Of a stretch of 7,371 bases of DNA, positions 1 to 6,854 are shown piece after piece (positions within the stretch are counted from its first letter, which is position 1; every line of letters starts with the position of its first letter). A model generated the notes under the pieces. That model did no database searches. It saw only the letters and a program-made list of their open reading frames with translations, and was not told the DNA's origin. The position numbers were made by a program, and so were the translations under genes. The stretch covers positions 1 through 7,371 of the forward strand of contig DQKQ01000279.1 of the NCBI GenBank assembly GCA_015660615.1. The letters are read 5' to 3'. The DNA is from Flavobacteriales bacterium (GTDB taxonomy: Bacteria > Bacteroidota > Bacteroidia > Flavobacteriales_D > Sanyastnellaceae).

Positions 1-429
1 GATCTTACCTTTTATCTCAGACTCGATTTCATTGAAGAGTTTCATAGCCTCGATCACACAAACAACATCACCTTCTTTGATTATATCACCCACATCCTTT
101 AAAGGATCTTTGTCAGGACTAGGGCGGCGGTAGAATGTGCCGATCATAGGTGATTTAACTTCGATGTAATTTAAGTTTTCGTCCACCTCTTCAGCAGCTG
201 GTGCTGGAGCCTCAACCTCCACTTTAGTAGCTACTGCTGGAATTTGCATAGGAACTTCCGTAGCAGGAGTAACGTGGGTGTGATGAACCATAGGTTCTGC
301 AAATCCTTTTTTACGCTTAGGCATCTCAGACTTAATAGTAATCTTAAAGTCTTTCTGCTCTATTTCAACTTCCGTTACACCGGCTTTTGCGATGAATTTT
401 ATTAGGTCTTGAATTTCTGCTAGTTTCAT
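1..429 (-). CDS. accB: Biotin carboxyl carrier protein of acetyl-CoA carboxylase, C-terminus cut by window edge
   Basis: The biotin-bearing subunit of acetyl-CoA carboxylase carries CO2 from biotin carboxylase to the carboxyltransferase, the first committed step of fatty-acid synthesis in the cytoplasm. The reading frame is open from the ATG at 429 to the left edge (143 residues visible). Residues 1-35 form the usual N-terminal segment (MKLAEIQDLIKFIAKAGVTE). Residues about 45-85 are a flexible linker rich in Pro, Ala, Val and Glu. From residue 88 on is the biotinyl domain, with SPMIGTFYRRPSP and the biotinylation site EAMKLFNEI, where Lys130 is the expected biotin acceptor. By family length only about 15-20 residues are missing. 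An ATG at 437 is out of frame and stops after three codons, so 429 is the start. It lies 42 bases after fabH on the same strand and is probably co-transcribed with it. Identification is firm. Confidence 0.96.
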   Translation of the reverse strand, partial: MKLAEIQDLIKFIAKAGVTEVEIEQKDFKITIKSEMPKRKKGFAEPMVHHTHVTPATEVPMQIPAVATKVEVEAPAPAAEEVDENLNYIEVKSPMIGTFYRRPSPDKDPLKDVGDIIKEGDVVCVIEAMKLFNEIESEIKGKI

Positions 430-442
430 GATGTCATGATTT

Positions 443-470
443 ATTCAGGATCGCAAGGTACTTCCTGAAT
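443..470 (-). other. Hairpin in the fabH-accB spacer
   Basis: An exact 8-base inverted repeat, ATTCAGGA (443-450) and TCCTGAAT (463-470), encloses a 12-base loop. It starts immediately after the fabH stop codon and ends 13 bases before the accB start. No T-run follows on the minus strand, so it does not look like an intrinsic terminator. It may instead be an mRNA processing or stability element, or affect accB translation. The repeat is seen directly; its role is inference. Confidence 0.45.
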
Positions 471-471
471 G

Positions 472-1464
472 TTAAGATTGTGTGTCGTATGCCCACTTCA
501 CGTATATGGACCCCCAGGTGAATCCTCCACCGAAGGCGGCAAGAATAATATTATCTCCTTTTTTTAGCTGAGACTCCCAGTCTCTTAAGCAAAGAGGGAT
601 TGTGGCAGCTGTGGTGTTTCCATAGGCCTGAATATTGATCATTACTTTTTCACTCTCAATTCCCATACGCCTTTGTGTGGCATCAATGATTCTTAGGTTG
701 GCTTGGTGGGGTACTAACCATGCTACGTCATCACTAGTGAGTCCGTTGCGCTCCATGATTTCGTAGCTTACGTCTGCCATACTTGTTACAGCGGCTTTGA
801 ATACAGGCCTTCCATCTTGGAAGAGGTAGTGCATTTTTTTATCAACTGTCTCGTGGGTAGCAGGATTCAGAGACCCTCCAGCTTCTTGCTTTAACATTTC
901 AGAACCTGCGCCATCACAGTGATGGATGTGATCTTGTATTCCGTTTTCATCTTCAGATGGCTCAAGCAGAACAGCTCCAGCACCGTCACCAAATAAGATG
1001 CATGTTGTTCTATCAGTATAATCGACAATAGAACTCATTTTATCAGCTCCAACGACCACAACTTTTTTGTAGGTACCATTTTCAATGAATTGGGATCCTG
1101 TTGTAAGAGCGAACATAAAACCAGAGCAAGCTGCGCTCAGATCAAACCCCCAAGCTTTTGTAGCACCAACTTTGTCGGCAATTAGATTAGATGTCGAAGG
1201 GAACAGCATATCAGGAGTAACTGTTGCTGTTATGATGACGTCTATTTCTGAAGGGTCAATGCCTCTCTTTTTACAGAGAGTTTTAACAGCTTCAGCCCCC
1301 ATATCAGAAGTCGCTTTAGTAGGGTCCTTAAGAATGTGACGCTGGGAAATTCCAGTGCGGGATTTGATCCACTCGTCATTTGTATCGACCATTTTTGCAA
1401 GGTCGTCATTTGTTAAGAGGTCATCCGGCACGTATCCTCCAACGCTTGTAATTGCTGCTATCAT
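472..1464 (-). CDS. fabH: Beta-ketoacyl-ACP synthase III
   Basis: FabH starts type II fatty-acid synthesis by condensing an acyl-CoA primer with malonyl-ACP in the cytoplasm. The protein has 330 residues, close to the usual 310-335. The full catalytic triad is visible: Cys113 in DLSAACSGF, His253 in VPHQANLRI and Asn283 in YGNTTAATI. The N-terminus (MIAAITSVGGYVPDDLLTN), the EWIKSRTGI segment and the C-terminal FGGGFTWGSIYVKW are typical of the family and support the ATG at 1464 as start. In many Bacteroidota FabH uses branched-chain primers; the sequence alone does not show the primer here. accB follows by 42 bases. Upstream a terminator separates it from rpmF, and a TAnnTTTG -7 element lies 20 bases before the start, so it probably begins its own transcript. 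Confidence 0.97.
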   Translation of the reverse strand: MIAAITSVGGYVPDDLLTNDDLAKMVDTNDEWIKSRTGISQRHILKDPTKATSDMGAEAVKTLCKKRGIDPSEIDVIITATVTPDMLFPSTSNLIADKVGATKAWGFDLSAACSGFMFALTTGSQFIENGTYKKVVVVGADKMSSIVDYTDRTTCILFGDGAGAVLLEPSEDENGIQDHIHHCDGAGSEMLKQEAGGSLNPATHETVDKKMHYLFQDGRPVFKAAVTSMADVSYEIMERNGLTSDDVAWLVPHQANLRIIDATQRRMGIESEKVMINIQAYGNTTAATIPLCLRDWESQLKKGDNIILAAFGGGFTWGSIYVKWAYDTQS

Positions 1465-1483
1465 TCTTCTTCTTATTTCACCC

Positions 1484-1491
1484 CAAAGTTA
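1484..1491 (-). promoter_or_regulatory. Candidate -7 promoter element for fabH-accB
   Basis: On the minus strand the sequence reads TAACTTTG, an exact match to the Bacteroidota -7 consensus TAnnTTTG, 20 bases before the fabH ATG. I find no good TTG -33 element at the usual distance upstream. A 7-base inverted repeat (ATTTCAC at 1475-1481, GTGAAAT at 1514-1520) brackets it. Its position after the terminator at 1582-1601 supports a promoter role, but the missing -33 keeps confidence moderate. Confidence 0.5.
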
Positions 1492-1577
1492 TATATCTAA
1501 TTCACTACTTTATGTGAAATTAACGGGAGTCTTAACTAAACGAAGTGGAAAACCTTTTTCCAGTATTTTTCGAATAT

Positions 1578-1601
1578 AAAAAAGGGGGCGGAAGCCCCCT
1601 T
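1578..1601 (-). terminator. Rho-independent terminator after rpmF
   Basis: An 8-base-pair, GC-rich stem is formed by AAGGGGGC (1582-1589) and GCCCCCTT (1594-1601) around a 4-base loop. On the minus strand the stem runs into six T residues (complement of 1578-1583, partly within the stem), followed by an AT-rich stretch. It begins 36 bases beyond the rpmF stop codon. The plus-strand side has only a poor T-tract and no gene ends there, so it is assigned to the minus-strand DUF177-rpmF transcript. Confidence 0.88.
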
Positions 1602-1637
1602 CAGTATTTTGTAATAAAACGGTTAGCGTCGAAACGT

Positions 1638-1826
1638 TTAAGCTTCTTCGCGCTCCATTACAACTTTACCCTTGTAGTATAGTTTCCCCTCGTGCCAGTG
1701 AGCACGGTGGAACATGTGTGGTTGACCAGTTGTAGGGCAAGTGCTAACGTTAGGAGCTGTTGCTGTGTAGTGCGTGCGACGTTTGCGAGTACGCGTTTTA
1801 CTCTGCCGGTTTTTAGGATGTGCCAT
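1638..1826 (-). CDS. rpmF: 50S ribosomal protein L32, zinc-ribbon-less form
   Basis: This is a 62-residue structural protein of the large ribosomal subunit. The basic N-terminus MAHPKNRQSKTRTRKRRTHY and the following TAPNVSTCP match bacterial L32, and the length is normal. Many L32 proteins hold zinc with four cysteines in two CxxC pairs. Here only Cys30 remains (CPTTGQPHMFHRAHWHEGK), and the rest is replaced by His/Gly-containing sequence; I recall this as usual for Bacteroidota L32. It starts 7 bases after the DUF177 stop on the same strand, so the two are surely co-transcribed, and a terminator follows. The ATG at 1826 is the only start that gives the conserved MAHPK N-terminus. Confidence 0.97.
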   Translation of the reverse strand: MAHPKNRQSKTRTRKRRTHYTATAPNVSTCPTTGQPHMFHRAHWHEGKLYYKGKVVMEREEA

Positions 1827-1833
1827 TTCAGTA

Positions 1834-2340
1834 TTATTTCAAGTTCTTCAAAGCGTCCCAACATGGGTCCGTAAGTTTTTTACTTTCTTCTCTAGAATCA
1901 TTAGAGGTGTATCCGAGCATTTTAGGATCACAATCATTCTCATTTTCATGAACTTGATGTGGTGGTCGAGAGAGATGAGCTAACTCATAAATAGTTTGGC
2001 TTAGATCTAACTCAAATTCATTTTTACTCAGTATCCAAAGTGTGTCACCGTATTCAGTTTTATCACCGAAACGAACTACTATTTTATCTTCTGATTGTAA
2101 TGGGTAGGTAAGATCTTCAAGGCAACGACCACATGGAACTTTCCATGTAAGATCGAGTGCGAGACGTAAAGTCATAGTCGTTTCAGAATACTCGAGTATC
2201 ACATCCATAACGCCTTGAGCGTTCTGGATTTCTGATTCTAGGAAGCAAGCAAAGAACTCTGGATCCACATCCATTTGGAACGTGTGATTTCCTGGCTTCA
2301 GACCCATAAACGGGATTTTATAATTAACCAGGGGATTCAT
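1834..2340 (-). CDS. DUF177 / YceD-family protein, probable 23S rRNA (large-subunit) accumulation factor
   Basis: The gene encodes 168 residues from the ATG at 2340. Family knowledge: DUF177 (YceD) proteins are almost always encoded just before rpmF and have been linked to 23S rRNA accumulation in bacteria and plastids; the mechanism is unclear. Visible marks are the N-terminal YKIPFMGLKPGNHTF, the central CGRCLEDLTYPL with a CxxC pair (Cys70, Cys73), a further Cys137 in NDCDP, and the C-terminal DPCWDALKNLK, a form of the family's DPRWxxLKKL ending. The frame is open 8 codons further, to an ATG at 2364. That codon lies inside the -7 element of a strong promoter, so it would not be in the mRNA, and the family N-terminus fits the shorter form. 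rpmF follows by 7 bases. Confidence 0.92.
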   Translation of the reverse strand: MNPLVNYKIPFMGLKPGNHTFQMDVDPEFFACFLESEIQNAQGVMDVILEYSETTMTLRLALDLTWKVPCGRCLEDLTYPLQSEDKIVVRFGDKTEYGDTLWILSKNEFELDLSQTIYELAHLSRPPHQVHENENDCDPKMLGYTSNDSREESKKLTDPCWDALKNLK

Positions 2341-2361
2341 TCCTTCCAAATTTCGGGACGG

Positions 2362-2392
2362 CAAAGATAGTGTATCCCTAACCGCTTCCCAA
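2362..2392 (-). promoter_or_regulatory. Bacteroidota-type promoter for the DUF177-rpmF operon
   Basis: On the minus strand TTG (2392-2390) is followed by a 20-base spacer and TATCTTTG (2369-2362). This fits the Bacteroidota pattern of a -33 TTG and a -7 TAnnTTTG very well. Transcription would start around 2355, giving a leader of roughly 15 bases before the ATG at 2340. It lies 45 bases past the pdxA stop codon, so DUF177-rpmF can be expressed independently of pdxA. Confidence 0.75.
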
Positions 2393-2437
2393 GTGTTTTA
2401 CACAATTCAGTGAAAAACAATTTGTAAAGTGAACGAA

Positions 2438-3499
2438 TCACCTACGGTTGTCACGGTATTCACGTTTAGGTGGGTTTATCTCAAGTGGATTAGATGCTAG
2501 CTCTCTATACTCTAGGCGATTTATTCTAATATCTTGAGCGAGATAAATAGCAGCTCTCATTGAATCAGCCATAGCAATACCTTTTCCAGCAATATCAAAG
2601 CCAGTCCCGTGATCTGGGCTTGTGCGCACTATCGGTAAGCCGGCGGTGAAGTTTACCCCACGACCGAAACTCATAGCCTTAAATGGTGCAAGACCTTGGT
2701 CGTGATACATAGCGAGGACACCATCGAAATCTTTATATGCTCCTGAGCCGAAAAATCCGTCAGCGGCATACGGTCCAAAAGCGTTTACTCCAGAAGCCTT
2801 TGCGTCACGAATAGCTGGTGAAATAATGGTTTTCTCTTCTTCGCCCATAAGCCCATTATCCCCAGCGTGAGGATTAAGGCCTAATACTGCAATCTTAGGG
2901 CTATAGCATCCGAAGTCTACAGTTAGCGATTCACTCATGAGCTCTAATTTCTTCTTAATAGACAAGCTAGTTAGTGAAGATGCAACGTCTTTAATTGCTA
3001 TGTGTCCGGTTGCGACGCCGATTCTTAGATTGTCTGCAACAAGCAGCATTAATACGTCGTCAGCATTTGCAATATGAGCTAAGTACTCAGTATGTCCAGG
3101 AAATTTAAATCCAGCTTGTCGAATCGAATCTTTGTTTATGGGAGCTGTTACAAGAATATCAACTTTTGACGAAGCTAAATCATCAACAGATTTTTCTAAA
3201 GAACTAAATGAATACCCACCGGCTTCAGTTGTTTTTTCTCCGAATTGTATATCAAACTCCACAAGGCCTAATTCCACAACATTTAACCTTCCTGGGAGAG
3301 CATCTTCTGATGAGTCAATTTCCACCCAGTTTAAGTTCTTTAAACCTAAAACCTCAAGATTTTTAACCACAACATCTTTAGTCGCGTATAAAACAGGAGT
3401 TATTCCTTCTAGCATTCTTTCATCTGAAAAGACGCGTAAAACAGTTTCAATTCCTATTCCGTTTGGGTCGCCTGAAGTAAGTCCTATTCTCATGAGCAT
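2438..3499 (-). CDS. pdxA: 4-hydroxythreonine-4-phosphate dehydrogenase
   Basis: PdxA oxidises 4-phosphohydroxy-L-threonine with NAD+ in the DXP-dependent route to pyridoxal 5'-phosphate (vitamin B6) in the cytoplasm. The product is 353 residues, slightly longer than the roughly 330 common in the family; the extra length is mostly a basic, Pro-containing tail. The three metal-binding histidines are present at His166 (ATGHIAIKDV), His211 (GLNPHAGDNG) and His266 (MYHDQGLAPFK). The substrate-binding PGHTEYLA (His136) and the N-terminal GLTSGDPNGIGIE are also clear, as is RTSPDHGTGFDIAGKG near the C-terminus. The start could be the ATG at 3499 or the one at 3493 (MRIGLTSGDP); the latter sits closer to the family N-terminus and the difference is two residues. 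The gene is divergent from the large secreted-protein gene. Confidence 0.97.
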   Translation of the reverse strand: MLMRIGLTSGDPNGIGIETVLRVFSDERMLEGITPVLYATKDVVVKNLEVLGLKNLNWVEIDSSEDALPGRLNVVELGLVEFDIQFGEKTTEAGGYSFSSLEKSVDDLASSKVDILVTAPINKDSIRQAGFKFPGHTEYLAHIANADDVLMLLVADNLRIGVATGHIAIKDVASSLTSLSIKKKLELMSESLTVDFGCYSPKIAVLGLNPHAGDNGLMGEEEKTIISPAIRDAKASGVNAFGPYAADGFFGSGAYKDFDGVLAMYHDQGLAPFKAMSFGRGVNFTAGLPIVRTSPDHGTGFDIAGKGIAMADSMRAAIYLAQDIRINRLEYRELASNPLEINPPKREYRDNRR

Positions 3500-3560
3500 G
3501 CTTTAATAAGAATGTAAAGGTAGCTATCTAAAGTCCGCGTTCGTGTGTAACTTCGTGTCG
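3500..3560. promoter_or_regulatory. Divergent intergenic region between pdxA and the secreted-protein gene
   Basis: This 61-base, AT-leaning spacer must carry the start signals for both divergent genes. For pdxA, the minus strand holds TACCTTTA (3522-3515), one mismatch from TAnnTTTG, 16 bases before the ATG at 3499. For the plus-strand gene, TAACTTCG (3548-3555) has one mismatch but lies very close to the ATG at 3561. Neither has a clear TTG -33 element at the usual distance, so the exact promoters are uncertain. No ribosome binding site of Shine-Dalgarno type is visible on either side. Confidence 0.35.
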
Positions 3561-6242
3561 ATGTTTATTCGCTCGCATATACTCATTTTTAAAATACTGT
3601 TCATTGTTATAGGAATTGCTTTCTTGAATGTAAAAGCATTTGCCACCCACAATCGTGCGGGTGAGATTACCTATAAACACGTCGAAGGATTAACCTATGA
3701 AGTTCTTATTACAACTTACACAAAATCATCAGCAATTGCAGATAGACCACTTCTATATTTAAGATGGGGGGATGAAAATGGTGATGATGTAGATTCGCTA
3801 AGTAGAGAGTCTATAAATATTTTAGTAGGTGACATAAAAGTGAACACTTATAGAGGGACTCACACTTATGGAGGACCTGGGTCATTTGAGCTTAAGGTGG
3901 AGGATCCTAATAGGAATGAGGGGGTGTTGAATATGGTGGGGTCTGTGGATACACCATTTGCAATTAGGTCATTGCTCATTATTGATCCTGAAGCAGGGCA
4001 TAATAACAGTGTGCAGTTATTAAACCCGGCAACTGAAAATGCTTGTTTAAATCGTGATTGGGTGCATAATCCAGCAGCTTTCGATGAAGATGGAGACTTG
4101 CTAACTTTCAGCTTAGTTCCTTGCAGAGGATTTAATGGTGATCCTATTCCGACATATATATACCCAGAGCAAGTCAGTCCTGCGGATGATATATTTGAGA
4201 TTCATCAATATACTGGAGATGTAATCTGGAATAGCCCACAGATTGTAGGAGAGTATAATATTGCGATTAGGATAGAAGAGTGGCGCGAAGTTTCTGGTCA
4301 GCTAAGAAAGGTGGGTGAGGTTGTAAGGGATATGCAAATTGATGTTCAGGTTTGTAACAATGAACCGCCAATTGTCTCTGAACAAATAGACACTTGTATT
4401 GTGGCAGGTTCGTTCTTGACTTGGTATGTCAACGCTACTGATCCGGACGGGGATAACATTACATTAAACGCACTGGGCGGACCCATTAGCGAAGTCACTA
4501 ATCAGGCTGTTTTTACAAATTTAGGGGCGGGAATCGGTGAATTTGCTTGGGCTCCCACTTGTGAGGAGGTGCGTCTTGCTCCATACCAAATCATTTTTAA
4601 AGCAACAGATCAAGGCCAAGCAATTCCTTTAACAGACATATCAACGGCTTATGTGAGAGTAGTGGCTCCTCCAGTTGAGGATACCTCTGCAGAAGCTATA
4701 GGAAATTCAATATTGTTAGGTTGGAGTGGAGGGACTTGCTCAGAAGAATTACCAAGCTGGAGAAGGGAGGCGGGGATTCACGATGTTTACAGGAGGGTTG
4801 AGTCATCAGACTGGGAGCCAACAGTTTGTGAAACAGGTATTTCAGAAGATGAGGGCTATGAGCTGATTGCAAGTTTACCCGATTTAAGCGAAACAGGCTA
4901 TGTCGATGAGGGATTTCTAAGTTTTGGTGCAACATATTGTTATAGAATTGTAATGAGATTAGACGATGGTTCGGAATCTCTTGCTAGCAATGAGTTTTGT
5001 GCCTCAATAAACAAGGATGTTCCTGTTATGACTCATGCAGATGTAGTGGTTACTGATGAAGTTATAGGTGAGGTAAATGTGGGTTGGTCTCCTCCTACAG
5101 AAATGGATACTCTGGTTTTTCCTCTCCCGTATTATTACAAAGTTTTCAGAAATAACAACCAAATTACAGAAATCGCAGACACTAATTATATCGACATAGG
5201 GATAAACACAACCTCTGTTCAGCATTTCTACAAGGTGGAAGCGTGGTCTACCACTTCAGAAGGTGATTTTATAGTAGGTGGTAGCATACCTGCCAGTACT
5301 CCTTTCATCACTTTAGTTGGGAATGACAATAGAATTGACATCGTGTTAGATGTCATTGTTCCTTGGTATAACGCAAAGTTTTACATTGAAAGAAAGCCAT
5401 TTAATCAACCTGACTTCTCACCATTAGATACAGTTGAGTTAAGTGATTCTAAGCCTATTATTAGCGAAGTCATATACTCTGATACGGGTTTAGTAAATGG
5501 GGTTGAATATTGCTATAGAGTTAAATGTGAGGGGAATTATGACGCTCCAGGAATTGAAAGCCCCTTGTTTAACTGGGCTCAGAATGCTTGTTCAACACCG
5601 TATGACTACACACCTCCTTGTCCACCAATTCTTGAAGTACTCCCGAATTGCCCCGATGAAATTGATGAGATGAATTGGTGGGGAGCTACAGATTGTGCAG
5701 ATGATGTCATGGGGTATTCATTGTATTGGGCTATGTTTGAAGGTGATTCATTACTTCCTTACGCCTATTTCGACTCAGACACAAGCTACATATTTAATGA
5801 ATTTGATCAGGAGGGAAGTATAGCAGGATGCTTTGCCGTAACAGCTTTAGATAGTTTAAATCTTAGACCCAATGGAGATTATTCTCGAAATGAAAGTGAA
5901 TTTTCCAATATTATATGTGTAGACAATTGTCCGTTTTATTTCCTTCCAAATGTGTTCTCCCCAAATCAAGATGATGTGAATGATCTATTTAAACCTTTTG
6001 ATTGGAAATTCATTGATAGCGTCGATGTGGTAATCCACAATAGATGGGGTGAGACTGTTTTCCGAACTAAGGATGTGAACGTGAATTGGGACGGTACGTA
6101 CAATCAATCTGAAGAATTTGTGCCTGATGGTGTTTACTATTATACAGTGGTTGCTTATACTCGAAGATTAAGTGGAATTGTGCCAGAGAAATTTTCAGGT
6201 AATGTGCACTTATTTGGCGGTCACAGCATTTTAGTTGAATAA
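3561..6242 (+). CDS. Large secreted multi-domain protein with type IX secretion (type B, CHU_C-like) C-terminal domain
   Basis: Predicted cell-surface or extracellular protein of 893 residues; exact role unknown. A signal peptide covers residues 1-28 (hydrophobic FKILFIVIGIAFL, cleavage expected after KAFA). The mature protein begins THNRAGEITY, a start I recall in other Bacteroidota surface proteins. Cadherin/Ig-like motifs DEDGDLLTF (about 175-183) and DPDGDNITL (about 294-302) follow. From about 370 to 787 come roughly four fibronectin-III-like modules with recurring YCYR(I/V) strands and many cysteines. The C-terminal domain (about 795-887) shows NVFSPNQDDVNDLFKP, NRWGETVF, NWDGTY and DGVYYYTVV, the gliding-motility-associated type B signal for type IX export. 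No enzymatic motif is visible; an adhesin or matrix role is inference. The frame extends 6 codons upstream to a GTG at 3543, but the ATG at 3561 gives a better signal peptide. ribE follows by 12 bases. Confidence 0.9.
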   Translation: MFIRSHILIFKILFIVIGIAFLNVKAFATHNRAGEITYKHVEGLTYEVLITTYTKSSAIADRPLLYLRWGDENGDDVDSLSRESINILVGDIKVNTYRGTHTYGGPGSFELKVEDPNRNEGVLNMVGSVDTPFAIRSLLIIDPEAGHNNSVQLLNPATENACLNRDWVHNPAAFDEDGDLLTFSLVPCRGFNGDPIPTYIYPEQVSPADDIFEIHQYTGDVIWNSPQIVGEYNIAIRIEEWREVSGQLRKVGEVVRDMQIDVQVCNNEPPIVSEQIDTCIVAGSFLTWYVNATDPDGDNITLNALGGPISEVTNQAVFTNLGAGIGEFAWAPTCEEVRLAPYQIIFKATDQGQAIPLTDISTAYVRVVAPPVEDTSAEAIGNSILLGWSGGTCSEELPSWRREAGIHDVYRRVESSDWEPTVCETGISEDEGYELIASLPDLSETGYVDEGFLSFGATYCYRIVMRLDDGSESLASNEFCASINKDVPVMTHADVVVTDEVIGEVNVGWSPPTEMDTLVFPLPYYYKVFRNNNQITEIADTNYIDIGINTTSVQHFYKVEAWSTTSEGDFIVGGSIPASTPFITLVGNDNRIDIVLDVIVPWYNAKFYIERKPFNQPDFSPLDTVELSDSKPIISEVIYSDTGLVNGVEYCYRVKCEGNYDAPGIESPLFNWAQNACSTPYDYTPPCPPILEVLPNCPDEIDEMNWWGATDCADDVMGYSLYWAMFEGDSLLPYAYFDSDTSYIFNEFDQEGSIAGCFAVTALDSLNLRPNGDYSRNESEFSNIICVDNCPFYFLPNVFSPNQDDVNDLFKPFDWKFIDSVDVVIHNRWGETVFRTKDVNVNWDGTYNQSEEFVPDGVYYYTVVAYTRRLSGIVPEKFSGNVHLFGGHSILVE

Positions 6243-6254
6243 AAATTAAATCCT

Positions 6255-6854
6255 ATGTTTACAGGTATAGTTGAAAGTTTAGGGGAGATTACAAAGATTG
6301 AAAGTGAAGGCAATAACCTCCATTTTACCTTGCAATGTCCTTTTGCGAATGAGCTTAAAATAGACCAAAGCTTAGCTCATGACGGTGTTTGTCTTACAGT
6401 CGTGAAGTGCGATTCATCATCATATACTGTAACTGCAATACAGGAGACTTTAGAGAGATCGAGCCTTGGGGTTTGGGCTGTAGGGAAGAAAGTAAATTTA
6501 GAGAGATGTTTACGACTGGGAGATAGACTAGATGGCCACATGGTACAAGGGCATGTGGATACAACAGGAACGCTTGTGAGTAAAGAGTCACGTGATGGGT
6601 CTTATCTATTAAAATTCGAGCATCCTTATTCACAGGATAACCCGCAAGGGATTACAATTTCTAAGGGGTCGATTACCATAAATGGAATTTCTCTCACTGT
6701 GGTGGATAGCGCGGTAGGTTCGTTTTCGGTGGCGCTGATCCCATATACTTGGTCAGAAACTAATATGCATCTGTTAGCTGAAGGGGATAAGGTAAATTTA
6801 GAGTTTGATATTTTCGGAAAGTATATCTCGAAAATGATGGCTGTGAGACTTTAG
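6255..6854 (+). CDS. ribE: Riboflavin synthase, alpha chain
   Basis: The enzyme converts two molecules of 6,7-dimethyl-8-ribityllumazine into riboflavin and the pyrimidine precursor, the last step of vitamin B2 synthesis in the cytoplasm. Its 199 residues contain the two tandem lumazine-binding repeats. The first begins MFTGIVESLG with DGVCLTVV (about 43-50). The second begins GHMVQGHVDTTG (about 94-105) with NGISLTVV (about 143-150). The N-terminal MFTGIVE is nearly invariant and fixes the start. It lies 12 bases after the secreted-protein gene and may be read from that transcript; I see no separate promoter or FMN riboswitch in the 12-base gap. Its TAG stop overlaps the lptB stop on the other strand. 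The symbol ribE is used for this enzyme in E. coli-style naming (ribC in some databases). Confidence 0.97.
   Translation: MFTGIVESLGEITKIESEGNNLHFTLQCPFANELKIDQSLAHDGVCLTVVKCDSSSYTVTAIQETLERSSLGVWAVGKKVNLERCLRLGDRLDGHMVQGHVDTTGTLVSKESRDGSYLLKFEHPYSQDNPQGITISKGSITINGISLTVVDSAVGSFSVALIPYTWSETNMHLLAEGDKVNLEFDIFGKYISKMMAVRL

Noticed and set aside
1658..1983. Several 60-70 codon frames on both strands overlapping rpmF and DUF177.
   Set aside because: They are alternate-frame readings of two well-supported conserved genes.
2397..2428. AT-rich inverted repeat after pdxA (TTTACA at 2397-2402 with TGTAAA at 2423-2428) as a terminator.
   Set aside because: The stem is weak, has a bulge and is not followed by a T-run on the minus strand; it overlaps nothing else clearly functional.
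3132..3506. 124-codon plus-strand open frame opposite pdxA.
   Set aside because: It lies wholly antisense to a clear pdxA, is Ser/Thr-rich low-information sequence, and shows no family motif.
3543..3560. GTG at 3543 as the start of the large secreted protein.
   Set aside because: It adds CNFVS before a normal signal peptide and lies over a possible promoter element; the ATG at 3561 gives a typical signal peptide start.
6243..6254. FMN riboswitch upstream of ribE.
   Set aside because: Only 12 bases separate the genes, far too few, and no riboswitch-like conserved elements are visible.
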